NCBI RefSeq assembly: GCF_900088415.1
Contig: NZ_FLLQ01000005.1
Location: 186,001-250,000, forward strand
Origin: Vibrio mediterranei
Lineage (GTDB): Bacteria; Pseudomonadota; Gammaproteobacteria; Enterobacterales; Vibrionaceae
Length of the DNA: 64,000 nucleotides
Reading direction: 5' to 3'
Shown here: piece after piece, positions 37,401 through 45,168 of the stretch
Numbering within the stretch: the first letter of the stretch is position 1
Layout: each line of letters opens with the position of its first letter
The notes under the pieces: generated by a model
What the model was told of the DNA's origin: nothing
Databases searched by the model: none
What the model saw: only the letters and a program-made list of their open reading frames with translations
Made by a program: the position numbers and the translations under genes

Positions 37401-37553
37401 AATGTAGTTGATTTCAAAATTTGGAAACATCTGGCGCTGAATCAGAAAGTAACTGACGGTTCCCATGATCAAGATAAACGCCATCAAAAGGTTGGCGGCT
37501 ACCGAGTTATTGGCAAAAAGGGCGATAATGCCGCGTTGAGTGGACTTACTCAC
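34425..37553 (-). CDS. RND efflux permease, AcrB/HAE-like
   Basis: This 1042-residue inner-membrane antiporter has twelve helices and two large periplasmic loops. The proton-relay aspartates are present in TM4 (GIVVDDAIVIGE). The N-terminus RGIIALFANNSVAANLLM and FPNFEINYINV match the subgroup of RND pumps with short TM1. It overlaps the upstream adaptor gene by 8 bases. No outer-membrane channel gene is adjacent, so it probably uses TolC or another channel. Substrates are unknown. Confidence 0.9.
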   Translation of the reverse strand: MSKSTQRGIIALFANNSVAANLLMAFILIMGTVSYFLIQRQMFPNFEINYINVTASYPGVSAQEIEETILIKVEESLKDVTEIKKAVTDAYRGGGAVTLEIDTKANLMEVLDKAKQRVDAIASFPKAMEPIKVTQIEFKQDVIGMVLSGNTSLSELKTIAKQVEKELLQLNDVSLVEVSSPPDEIGIEIHPDELRTYDLTLDDVVAAIQKYSANFSAGQVRTSTGLVSIRIENQYYDGFEFRQIPVKVGANGSKVLLGDIAKIKDEFTEGQHYFKYSGENGIYLTVKATKTQNMVPVAETVKRFIDARNQTLPHGIQLNTLMDMTFYLNARLDMMLKNLLQGAVLVAVLLTIFLRFRLAMWVMVGLPVCFLGAVMLMPLFDVSINIITLFAFIMVLGIVVDDAIVIGESVYTEVEKEGGGVTNVVRGAQRVATPATFGVLTTIAVFVPFLFSTGPEKAFFYGLSIVVIFCLIFSLIESKLILPAHLAHTKFTPVKENSYRARFNRSFFRFVNGPYKRTVSWCVEWRWSVMAGFIAILVISAAMLTSGHVRMIPSPKVPSDFPMIKIEMNSNASDEQTIDALLTLEKVVSEVDKDIEQEYGQPVIRDMMTINTSRTEGMIILPLVDEDVRPVDAFELSRRWREKMPTIVGLKSIVINDNVAGGEEGDEFGYLLYGPDMEVLNAAGRELISKLQLQTGLFDISSSMDTGSREVQLSLKPVAYDLGLDLANVASQVGGSFYGGEAQRVLRNTEEVRVMVRYPKLTREAFSSLRYALINTPSGKKVMLGDVVNITSKPGINQIRRENGFRTVYIYGSIDEAVIEPDRAVKNIENNVLPELRAQFPEVKTELGGTIEEQQKQKAEQIVFFIAGMITVYILLAVPLKSYAQPFIIMSVIPFSLTGAIWGHYFYGLDMSMMSTFGLIAAAGVVINDSLVMTDYVNQIKARCDCAKQAVVEAGCSRFRAITLTSITTFFGVLPIMFETSLQAAFVKPMAVALGFAVMYATVVTLIAVPCLYVILEDIGKAFSKLKRVYFPVKDNQNTTAV

Positions 37554-38712
37554 TGGCTTCTCCTTGGTTCACCAATACCTCTGAATTACTATTCGAGCGA
37601 ATCACCGACATTCCAATTTGCGGGAACTCGGGCACAGTTAATACCAGCTCATCGCCTGTTTTCACACCAGAATCGATAAAGAAGTTTGCCTGCTCTTCAC
37701 GCAAAACATGGACACTTTTAGGGACGAGCTTGTCTTCTTGATCAACAATCCAGACTCGCTCATCAGTGACCAACTCTTGCGGCACTTTAAACAGGTTTGG
37801 GATCTGTTTACCGTTGAAGACCACTTCAACATATGAACCAAAAGGTAATGGTTTGGCATCCGTTGTCAGCGCATAAGGGTCCTTGATTCGAATCACTAGG
37901 TTTGCCATACGCGTAGCACTGTCTACCACTCCTAGATCTCGCATAATCACACCATCTCGAACCGAGTTAGTGCGACCTTTAGAAATGACGTCGGCTTTCA
38001 CTCCTACAATATTGTCAGGTAAGAAAGGCGCGTCGAAGCCTGCAATAGGTACCATCACTTCTGCTGATTCAATGTTGTTCAGCTCCGCAACTTGTGCGCC
38101 CGAAGTAATGTACTGACCAACACCGATGCTTCTGGAGACCACCAACGCATCATAAGGCGCTTCAACTTCACAGTTGGCAAGATCACGATTGGCTCTGCGC
38201 AATGCAGCCTGCGCCGATTTAACGCTGGCCTCTGCGCTTAGCACTTGAGGAATACGCAGATAGAGGTCCGAGACTTGGGTATCTTTAATTTTCTTTGCCT
38301 GTCTTTCGGCAACTTTCGCCTTAGCACGCTCTTCAATTAAGGCCGCTTGCGCCTGCGCGAGTTGTGCTTGGGCTTGCAGCACCGATGCTTGATAGTTATC
38401 TTTTTCGATGGTGAAAAGAATTTCGCCGCGTTTTACCACGCCACCTGCCACAAAGTTCGGATGCCAACTGGTAACTTCACCGGAAACTTGTGTTGATAAC
38501 GCAGTACGCTCAAGTGGCACTACCTCACCAAAACTTGAGATTTGCACCTGATGATTTTCGGCTTTTAGGATTTGGGTTTTAACTCTTGGGACGGTATCGA
38601 CTTGTTTTTGGTCTTCAATTTCTGGAGCCGTTTGCTCCACTAGCATAAAGCCACCAGCGGCCACACCTAAAATCGCGAATGGTAGAATCCATTTAATACT
38701 GCGCTTGAACAT
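37546..38712 (-). CDS. RND efflux periplasmic adaptor (HlyD/AcrA family)
   Basis: This 388-residue adaptor begins with an N-terminal membrane anchor (residues 9-27). A lipoyl-type half-motif region (VVPLERTALSTQVSGEVTSW) and a coiled-coil hairpin rich in Ala and Gln (VLQAQAQLAQAQAALIEE) follow. The second lipoyl half and barrel come next (CEVEAPYDALVVSRSIGVGQ). It is the first gene of a two-gene efflux operon with the overlapping permease. Confidence 0.9.
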   Translation of the reverse strand: MFKRSIKWILPFAILGVAAGGFMLVEQTAPEIEDQKQVDTVPRVKTQILKAENHQVQISSFGEVVPLERTALSTQVSGEVTSWHPNFVAGGVVKRGEILFTIEKDNYQASVLQAQAQLAQAQAALIEERAKAKVAERQAKKIKDTQVSDLYLRIPQVLSAEASVKSAQAALRRANRDLANCEVEAPYDALVVSRSIGVGQYITSGAQVAELNNIESAEVMVPIAGFDAPFLPDNIVGVKADVISKGRTNSVRDGVIMRDLGVVDSATRMANLVIRIKDPYALTTDAKPLPFGSYVEVVFNGKQIPNLFKVPQELVTDERVWIVDQEDKLVPKSVHVLREEQANFFIDSGVKTGDELVLTVPEFPQIGMSVIRSNSNSEVLVNQGEASE

Positions 38713-38877
38713 AGCTTCCCTTGATTTATATTCTTCTGCTTTGATTATTGTACGTAATTTCAGCTAGAGAAACTGTAAGGAAACCTCATCTTTTTCTGTG
38801 TTTGTGTGAAGAGCAGCAATAAGAACAAGAAGGTATGCATCACAACATACCTTCTACACTAGATTCATTCGATGGGA

Positions 38878-39213
38878 TTATGAGTGCGACAGCGAATCAC
38901 ATTTAGCCGCGCAGATAAAATCGTTTTGGTGTAATCCTTTTATTGAGTGGCTCCACCAAGTCACGGTTACCTTCCCCCACTCCAAAAGAATTGCAGGGTG
39001 ATGAAACTCATCTTCTGCTAGCTCAGCAATCTTATTAGAAAAGGCCCAAGCCACCTTAAAGTTCTTAAAACTAAACTGTTTTTCTAACTGAGGAATGCCA
39101 TCTCTCTCGATAATGCTCCAGCCGTTCAGTTCTGTCAGTAGTTGTTGCTGTTCTTCCTTCGTTAATGCCAGTGCATCGCTACTACACGCTTCACAGCGCA
39201 GTTCATTAAGCAT
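38878..39213 (-). CDS. phhB: Pterin-4a-carbinolamine dehydratase PhhB
   Basis: This 111-residue enzyme recycles the pterin cofactor after phenylalanine hydroxylation. The family motifs [26 protein letters not shown] and KGLHQNDF (with the conserved His-His pair) are all present. The ATG at 39213 is preceded by AAAGGA and overlaps the end of phhA by 8 bases, so the two are coupled. The open frame extends to 39234 but without support. Confidence 0.95.
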   Translation of the reverse strand: MLNELRCEACSSDALALTKEEQQQLLTELNGWSIIERDGIPQLEKQFSFKNFKVAWAFSNKIAELAEDEFHHPAILLEWGKVTVTWWSHSIKGLHQNDFICAAKCDSLSHS

Positions 39214-39997
39214 GAGTCTTATCCTTTGGTTCAAATAGTGGTGGCAACAATCCAGCGTTCATCGCTCGATTAACGTATTCGGTGAGACCGCCCGATCGTA
39301 GTTGGTATAGTTGGTCAATATCGTCCAGTACAAAGTAGGTCGGCTGCATGATATCAATGCGGTACGGAGTTCTTAACACGGTATCCAAGTCGAAAGCTTG
39401 GCGCAGTGCTCGTTCATCATCTAACGCATAGAGAGTTTCTCCCGGTGAAGAGAGAATTCCACCGCCGTAAATTTTAGTTAGACCGTTTTGTTCCACTAAA
39501 CCAAACTCAACGGTAAACCAGTACAGTCGAGCCAAATATACTCGCTGTTTGGCGTCAGCATCACTGCCTAGCTTGCCGTAGATTCGAGTAAATTCGGCAA
39601 ATTGCGGATTGGTCAACATGGCACAATGACCAAATACCTCATGAAAGAAGTCGGGCTCTTGTAAGTAGTCAAACTCTTCTCTCGACCGCAAAAACGTCGC
39701 AACAGGAAACTTGCGGTCGGCCAATAACGCGAAAAATCGGTCAAAATCAATAAGCGCCGGTACTGGCTCCACTTGCCACCCCGTTTCTCTATGTAGCACT
39801 CGGTTAATTTCAGGTAGCTGCGGAACACGATCAAGGGGTAGATCTAACAAGTCTAGGCCGTGCAAATACTCCTTACACGCTCTCTCTTTCACCAAATCGA
39901 GCTGTCGAACAACCAAGTCATGCCATATCTGATCTTCCTCGCTGCTCCACTCCACAAAACCGAGCTCGTTCACAGGTTTTGATACGTACTGAGTCAT
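39206..39997 (-). CDS. phhA: Phenylalanine 4-monooxygenase PhhA
   Basis: This 263-residue non-heme iron hydroxylase converts phenylalanine to tyrosine. The iron-binding pair is in [12 protein letters not shown], with the Glu ligand in [27 protein letters not shown] is also typical. Length matches bacterial PhhA. It forms an operon with phhB, and a TyrR/PhhR-type box lies about 90 bases upstream. Confidence 0.97.
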   Translation of the reverse strand: MTQYVSKPVNELGFVEWSSEEDQIWHDLVVRQLDLVKERACKEYLHGLDLLDLPLDRVPQLPEINRVLHRETGWQVEPVPALIDFDRFFALLADRKFPVATFLRSREEFDYLQEPDFFHEVFGHCAMLTNPQFAEFTRIYGKLGSDADAKQRVYLARLYWFTVEFGLVEQNGLTKIYGGGILSSPGETLYALDDERALRQAFDLDTVLRTPYRIDIMQPTYFVLDDIDQLYQLRSGGLTEYVNRAMNAGLLPPLFEPKDKTHA

Positions 39998-40087
39998 CTC
40001 GTCACCATTAACAACTTTGTTACATTAAGCCTATGTGCGGAGAAATTTGCTGACAATAATTCAATCAGACTCTAATGCGCATCGCGG

Positions 40088-40105
40088 TGTAACAATTTAT
40101 TTACA
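40088..40105. promoter_or_regulatory. TyrR/PhhR-type box upstream of phhAB
   Basis: TGTAACAATTTATTTACA matches the TyrR-family box TGTAAA-N6-TTTACA at eleven of twelve defined positions. It lies 91 bases upstream of phhA and 118 bases upstream of the acetoacetyl-CoA synthetase gene. PhhR, a TyrR homologue, activates phhA in Pseudomonas, so regulation by aromatic amino acids is likely here. Confidence 0.7.
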
Positions 40106-40222
40106 TTTGAACGAATTCTTTCGACTTATCAATATATTGTTTTCAGCTCCCTCAATTTGACGTATTGAGGATTCGCACCAAAACTTAATCACAATTCATC
40201 GCATTAAGTACAAAGGAAGCGC

Positions 40223-42202
40223 ATGCCAAATAACGACATGGATCACATCCCACTCTGGTCGCCTTCTCCCGAGCGAGTCGAGGGTTCTCATCTCAAAGCC
40301 TTTATGCAAGTACTGGAACAACAAGGGCTCAGCTTTAGTGATTATGCTCATTTGCATCAGTGGTCCATCAGCCAGCCAGAGTCCTTTTGGAATGAAGTAT
40401 GGGATTATTGTGGCGTAGTTGGAGACAGGCATGCGCCGAGCTGCCAGTTAGGTTCGCCAAAATGGGACAAACCTGTCGTCGCTAGAGACACGCTCTGGTT
40501 CCCCAATGCGACATTAAATTATGCCGAAAATCTCCTAGCTTACGGCAAGGCTCACCCTTCTGAACTTGCTATTTACTTTCAGAACGAAAATCATCAGTCG
40601 TCTCACCTTACTTGGCAGCAGTTAATTGAGCAGGTCTCCATCGTCCAACAATGGCTTATTGAGTTGGGTATTGCTGAAGGCGATGTCGTAGCGGGCTATT
40701 TGCCACATATTCCTCATACAGTTATCGCCATGCTCGCAGCAACCAGTTTAGGTGCGATATGGACTTCCACCTCTCCCGATTTTGGCGTGGACAGTGTCAT
40801 CGAAAGGTTTGGGCAAGTTGAACCTAAAATCCTATTCTGCTGCGACGGTTACCATTTCAATGGCAAGGCTTTCGGAATGATTGAGAAAAACCAAAGCCTT
40901 ATCGACGCTCTGCCTTCGATTACCCAAGCTTGCCTGATTCGCTATTCTGACCAGCACGATACTCAAATGGAAAATGCCGTGGATTGGGACTCCCTAGCAC
41001 GGCGTTTTTCGCCTACGCCAGTCGCCTTCCATCGCGTTAAGTTTAATGCACCTTTGTTCGTTCTCTACTCTTCGGGGACAACAGGCAAACCAAAATGTAT
41101 TGTTCATTCTGTCGGTGGCACTACTATCAACCACTTGAAAGAACATCAACTCCATTGTGATATCAAGCCCCAAGACCGCGTGTTCTATTACACCACTTGT
41201 GGTTGGATGATGTGGAACTGGCAAGTCTCTGCCTTGGCATCGGGGGCAACATTGGTGATATTTGATGGCAGCCCTGTCTATCCCAAAGTAAACACCCTTT
41301 GGCAACTCGCTCATAAAACTGAGGTCACTCTGTTTGGCACATCTGCAAAGTACCTTGAGACTTTACAAAAGCTCCATTACCAACCCAACGAACACTTCGC
41401 TTTACCACAACTCAAAACACTGTGTTCAACAGGCTCCGTCCTTTATCCGCAACAGTTTGATTTCGTCTATGAGGCGATAAAACCAGACTTGCATCTGGCT
41501 TCTATATCAGGGGGAACCGATATTTGTGGCTGTTTTGTCTTGGGTAACCCTGTGTCCCCAGTCTACAGAGGAGAATGCCAAGCACCGGGACTAGGGCTGG
41601 ATGTAAAAGTATTCAATGAACAGGGTAATAGCGTGATTGAACAGCGTGGAGAGCTGGTATGTCGCAACAGTTTTCCCAATCAGCCTATCGGTTTTTGGAG
41701 CGATAAGGGCGAACGCTATCACCATGCGTATTGGGCTGAATTCCCAGGAGTTTGGAATCATGGCGACGATGTAATGCAAAGTCCTACTGGCGGTATGACC
41801 TTTTTTGGTCGAAGTGACGCTACTCTAAATCCAGGGGGCGTAAGGATCGGCACAGCTGAAATCTATCAGCAAGTGAATCAACTTGAGCAGGTGACCGATT
41901 CAATTGCCGTTGGTAGAAACCGAGATGGTAACGAAACCGTGGTGTTGTTTGTGCAGCTCAAAGATACTGAGACATTAGACGACAACCTTAAACAACAGAT
42001 TAAACAACGTTTAAAAGCACATTGCTCCCCTCGCCATGTTCCTTCTGAAATTTATACCATTAGTGAAGTACCACGCACCAAATCAGGCAAATTAGTGGAG
42101 TTGGCGGTGAAACAAACACTTCATGGGCAGCAAGTCAAAAACAAAGGGGCGATAGCAAACCCATGGGTGTTGGATGAGGTAAAATCTCTCTCACTTCCTT
42201 AG
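40223..42202 (+). CDS. Acetoacetyl-CoA synthetase
   Basis: This 659-residue ANL-superfamily ligase activates acetoacetate with ATP and CoA. Landmarks are the N-terminal ACAS-type leader (HLKAFMQVLEQQG), the P-loop LYSSGTTGKPKCIVH, GGTDICGCF, the hinge region GRSDATLNPGGVRIG and the C-terminal acetylatable PRTKSGKLVE. Acetoacetate is a product of tyrosine breakdown, and the gene is divergent from phhAB, so a shared role in aromatic amino acid catabolism is plausible, possibly under the same TyrR-type box. Confidence 0.92.
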   Translation: MPNNDMDHIPLWSPSPERVEGSHLKAFMQVLEQQGLSFSDYAHLHQWSISQPESFWNEVWDYCGVVGDRHAPSCQLGSPKWDKPVVARDTLWFPNATLNYAENLLAYGKAHPSELAIYFQNENHQSSHLTWQQLIEQVSIVQQWLIELGIAEGDVVAGYLPHIPHTVIAMLAATSLGAIWTSTSPDFGVDSVIERFGQVEPKILFCCDGYHFNGKAFGMIEKNQSLIDALPSITQACLIRYSDQHDTQMENAVDWDSLARRFSPTPVAFHRVKFNAPLFVLYSSGTTGKPKCIVHSVGGTTINHLKEHQLHCDIKPQDRVFYYTTCGWMMWNWQVSALASGATLVIFDGSPVYPKVNTLWQLAHKTEVTLFGTSAKYLETLQKLHYQPNEHFALPQLKTLCSTGSVLYPQQFDFVYEAIKPDLHLASISGGTDICGCFVLGNPVSPVYRGECQAPGLGLDVKVFNEQGNSVIEQRGELVCRNSFPNQPIGFWSDKGERYHHAYWAEFPGVWNHGDDVMQSPTGGMTFFGRSDATLNPGGVRIGTAEIYQQVNQLEQVTDSIAVGRNRDGNETVVLFVQLKDTETLDDNLKQQIKQRLKAHCSPRHVPSEIYTISEVPRTKSGKLVELAVKQTLHGQQVKNKGAIANPWVLDEVKSLSLP

Positions 42203-42231
42203 AGCTCATAAAAGCTTCAGTTATGAGCTCT
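42201..42231. terminator. Perfect hairpin after acetoacetyl-CoA synthetase
   Basis: AGAGCTCATAA and TTATGAGCTCT form perfect 11-bp arms around a 9-base loop, beginning at the stop codon of the synthetase gene. Only TCCATTGTTT follows, so T-run support is weak. The same DNA contains the last codons of a small leftward gene. Confidence 0.55.
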
Positions 42232-42330
42232 TCCATTGTTTACAACGAACTCAAACGAAACATAAAAAAGAAGAAAAAGACCAGATAACAGGAAAATGTC
42301 AATGTAAGGTTTAAATACTTCATTCAGCAT
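42217..42330 (-). CDS. Small membrane protein, 37 residues, with a perfect Shine-Dalgarno
   Basis: The frame encodes a short amphipathic start (MLNEVFKPY), one hydrophobic helix (IDIFLLSGLFLLFYVSFEF) and a polar tail (VVNNGRAHN). AAAGGAG lies five bases before the ATG, about as good as such sites get. The stop overlaps the hairpin after the synthetase gene. No family was recognised. It was found by manual translation and is supported by the start signals and the clean single-helix profile. Confidence 0.6.
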   Translation of the reverse strand: MLNEVFKPYIDIFLLSGLFLLFYVSFEFVVNNGRAHN

Positions 42331-42544
42331 GAGCTCCTTTGTCTGTTGATTCTTTTATAGCAAAGCCAAGCGTATTGATTGAGGAATTATGGATATTCCA
42401 ACAAGATATGTAATTAAATTTGTCAGACCTCAACTAGCCCTCTGAAAATTAACCGAATATGAATTGCCTTCTCATCAAAGGTTAAGCACAGCCACTTCAT
42501 AATCCAATCATCAACAAACACCTAATGAACAAAGGGACTGGATT

Positions 42545-43273
42545 ATGAAACCACTAAGCATTGTTATTATCACTCTTAACGAAGAGAAAAGAATCGCTCG
42601 CCTACTCAGTGACTTAAGCTGTCAAACCTACCAAAACTTCGAAGTGATTGTCGTTGACTCCAACAGTGATGACCGCACTTGTGAAGTGGCCGAAAAATAT
42701 CGTCCAGCCCTTCCTGAATTGACTGTTCACACAATGGAAACACGTGGTGTCAGCTTAGGACGCAATACCGGCGCTAAGTTAGCCAAACATGAACGACTAT
42801 TATTCTTAGATGCTGATGTCCGCTTAGACAAAGACTTTATAGAGAAAGCAATGACCAAGCTTGAAGAAGAGAAGCTTGAAGTTGCGGGCATTTATATGGG
42901 TTCACGTAAGCTTGCTCCCGCCTACAAAGCAGGTTACGGAGTCTTCAATGCAGGGTTATTTACCACACAGTTCTTTTTCCCAACCGCCGTGGGTGCATGT
43001 ATTTTCTCTACCAAACGTGCTCATGAGGAAATTGGCGGATTTGATGAAAGTATCGTGCTATGCGAAGACTGTAACTACGTCAAAAAAGCCGCTAAGACAT
43101 GGCGCTTTAGATTCTTACCGCTGAGCTTCCAGTTTGACCCACGCCGCCTTGAGCAAGATGGTTTCTTCAAAATGGGATTCACTTATTTCAAAGCCAATGT
43201 TCGCCGATTTTTCTTTGGCGAAATGCGCAACAACGAGATGGAATACAAGTTCGGTCACTACCAACAGCAGTAA
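42545..43273 (+). CDS. Family 2 glycosyltransferase
   Basis: This 242-residue GT-A enzyme has SIVIITLNEEKRI at the start, VVDSNSDDRT and FLDADVRLD (the DxD metal motif). The acceptor-side motif is GGFDESIVLCEDCNYV. The C-terminus is short, without a large membrane region. It precedes the DedA-LssY gene by 54 bases on the same strand and is probably co-transcribed. Donor and acceptor are unknown; an envelope glycolipid or polysaccharide is likely. Confidence 0.85.
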   Translation: MKPLSIVIITLNEEKRIARLLSDLSCQTYQNFEVIVVDSNSDDRTCEVAEKYRPALPELTVHTMETRGVSLGRNTGAKLAKHERLLFLDADVRLDKDFIEKAMTKLEEEKLEVAGIYMGSRKLAPAYKAGYGVFNAGLFTTQFFFPTAVGACIFSTKRAHEEIGGFDESIVLCEDCNYVKKAAKTWRFRFLPLSFQFDPRRLEQDGFFKMGFTYFKANVRRFFFGEMRNNEMEYKFGHYQQQ

Positions 43274-43327
43274 CCAATCATACAAATCCAATCAAAACGG
43301 CAAAAACTAAGGACGTAAGGAATCGTT

Positions 43328-44620
43328 ATGTTTGAGACATTGGGACTGTTTCTCGGCTCTTTCTTTGACGCAGTCATTGGCCCTAACCTCGTGGTTCCGG
43401 GAGAACCCTTTATGATTGCCGCGGGATATCAACTTTATAGCGGTGGATATCTCGCTGTTATCGCGGTACTAATTGGCGGCTTGCTCGGTGATCAACTTAG
43501 CTTCTTCATTGGTCGTCATTACGGTTTTAGCGCACAAAAGAAGCTCCTTCGCTGGCAGCCAAAAATACGCAGACCGCTAGCTCGATGTCGCCTTCTTATG
43601 AACCGCAATTCATTCTGGGTGATTGCCTTTGCAAGGCTACTAGGCCCTATCGCTTGGGTTGTGCCATTTATGGCAGGGACCAACCATATTCGTTGGCGTA
43701 AATTTTCTCTGTATGCCTTGATAGGTTTATTGTTAGGTGTGGGGCAATTTGTTGTTTGGGGCTACCTGTTAGCCGCTGGTGTGGACAATGTGCCAGTGTT
43801 AGGTGAGATGGCGACCTTCATCTCAGAACACAAATACACGTTAGGGCTAAGCATAGCGTCCTTAGCTCTATTCTATTTTGGTCTTAAAAAGCAGTGGCGT
43901 TATGCTTGGCTGAAAGCGAGCAGCTTTTTGCTAGTAGGCATGTTAGCACTCAACTACTCGCATTTTTTTTGGTTCAGCGACGATACCGTCGTCACCACCA
44001 CTACCGACACTCAAAACAAAGTGGTTGATGTCAAAGGACTAAACTTTAAGGTTTTCGCTGGTCAGTCGTCGATTTACTCAGCTCAAGCCGTAAACGTGGT
44101 CTATTTGGGTGAAACTCCCAAGAACCTAATGCAGCAGCTAGGGTGGATTGAAAATAAAACATTTTCACGCAGCGAGCTTGAATTCTCCGACTACGTCAAT
44201 TTGCTGAAAACCAAAACACCACCAGTCTCTGATTTGATGTGGAACGGGCAGCCACAAGACCTTGCGTTTCAATTACCGGGAACGCTAACTAAACGCTCGC
44301 ATATTCGATGGTGGAATGCAGGTATAGACAAACAAACCAGAGAAACTGTATGGGTGGGTGCACTTAGCTATGATAACGGCCTAACAATCACACCATATGG
44401 CGGTATTATCACCATCTTGCACAGCGTGGCTCCTGACGTCGACTCCGAGCGTGACAAGCTTAAGCAAGATGTATTTCGACTAAACGCTCAATGGAATGCT
44501 GAGAATCTTAAGCTTGCTACTGTGACAGCGAAAAACGACAGTCACGATTATTATACTGATGGCAAGGTGCTTGTTGTGTCACAGCAAATGCCTGTTAAGA
44601 GTTTTACGAATGTCTTTTAA
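43328..44620 (+). CDS. DedA family membrane protein fused to an LssY C-terminal domain
   Basis: This 430-residue protein starts with a DedA/SNARE-associated domain. Its motifs are VVPGEPFMIAAGYQL near residue 22, GGLLGDQLSFFIGRHYG, and FARLLGPIAWVVPFMAGTNH with the conserved F-x-R-x(4)-P. Two more helices follow, then a soluble domain like the LssY C-terminus from about residue 235 (FKVFAGQSSIY, MQQLGWIENKTFSRSEL). DedA proteins are lipid-carrier or phospholipid flippases. LssY-type domains occur in PAP2-DedA lipid phosphatases. The GT2 neighbour suggests envelope glycolipid metabolism. Confidence 0.82.
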   Translation: MFETLGLFLGSFFDAVIGPNLVVPGEPFMIAAGYQLYSGGYLAVIAVLIGGLLGDQLSFFIGRHYGFSAQKKLLRWQPKIRRPLARCRLLMNRNSFWVIAFARLLGPIAWVVPFMAGTNHIRWRKFSLYALIGLLLGVGQFVVWGYLLAAGVDNVPVLGEMATFISEHKYTLGLSIASLALFYFGLKKQWRYAWLKASSFLLVGMLALNYSHFFWFSDDTVVTTTTDTQNKVVDVKGLNFKVFAGQSSIYSAQAVNVVYLGETPKNLMQQLGWIENKTFSRSELEFSDYVNLLKTKTPPVSDLMWNGQPQDLAFQLPGTLTKRSHIRWWNAGIDKQTRETVWVGALSYDNGLTITPYGGIITILHSVAPDVDSERDKLKQDVFRLNAQWNAENLKLATVTAKNDSHDYYTDGKVLVVSQQMPVKSFTNVF

Positions 44621-44726
44621 TATGCAGGGAATACACCGCAAACTATTAGTTCTTCTAAGTCACTATAAAGCCTTCAATTAGGGCATCAGATTTAAGTACG
44701 TCTTTTGCCCAATTTCTTCAGGGTTA

Positions 44727-44752
44727 CGTCATTCCTGCGGAAGCAGGAATCT
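44727..44752. repeat. REP-like palindromic element, copy 1
   Basis: The element starts CGTCATTCCTGC and ends GCAGGAAT(CT), an imperfect palindrome of the kind dispersed in many gammaproteobacteria (CGTCATTCC...GGAATCT). A second copy lies 106 bases to the right in the same orientation. Confidence 0.7.
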
Positions 44753-44832
44753 AATTACAATGTTCGCATCATTTCATTAAATGTCGTTCGTCTTTACCCC
44801 TTCTTGTGCTTCACATCTACCCCCCTAATATT

Positions 44833-44857
44833 CGTCATTCCCGTAAAAAGGGAATCT
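44833..44857. repeat. REP-like palindromic element, copy 2
   Basis: Same outline as the first copy (CGTCATTCCC...GGGAATCT), with a degenerate centre (GTAAAAA). The conserved ends with a varied loop argue for an RNA or DNA hairpin maintained as a repeat family. Confidence 0.65.
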
Positions 44858-44925
44858 CCAACAGCGCGTCGTAAATCCAACCTATATAACTTACTCTTTC
44901 ATTTAGAGTGTTCTACGCACTTCAG

Positions 44926-44957
44926 GAGACTTTCATTTTCACAGAAATGAAAGTCTC
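44926..44957. repeat. Strong 13-bp-arm hairpin
   Basis: GAGACTTTCATTT and AAATGAAAGTCTC are perfect inverted copies around TCACAG. No T-run follows on the plus strand. It may end leftover transcription from the DedA side or mark a junction of the inserted cluster. Confidence 0.65.
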
Positions 44958-45168
44958 ATTGATACCCCTTAAAAACTTAGCTCATTTCAACAAGCATACT
45001 TTATCCGTGAATTAAGCAACAAAGCTCGTACAGCAATGAAATAGTTATGTTTATCAATAAAGTTAATGTGTGTTGTGAGACGAAGGAAAGCGTTAGTGAA
45101 GGTGTGTCTATTTAAGTTCTAATTTCTAATATAGGGAGTAATAACTCACACCGTCACTGTAGGTTGTA

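Larger units (their letters stand above)
44621..45168. other. Repeat-bearing intergenic region at the left edge of the microcin-like cluster
   Basis: This 548-base stretch has no supported gene. It contains two REP-like elements, a strong 13-bp-arm hairpin, and about 200 A+T-rich bases before the cluster that should contain its promoter. A frame of 81 codons here reads through both REP-like repeats (giving FLRKQES) and is rejected as a gene. No Fur-like box was seen. Confidence 0.6.

Noticed and set aside
44705..44950. Open frame of 81 codons between the DedA-LssY gene and the microcin-like cluster
   Set aside because: It is translated through two REP-like repeats, giving the typical FLRKQES string, and has no ribosome binding site or protein-like pattern.
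45000..45168. Possible Fur or CRP site in front of the microcin-like cluster
   Set aside because: Siderophore microcins are often Fur controlled, so this was searched for, but no stretch came near either consensus.
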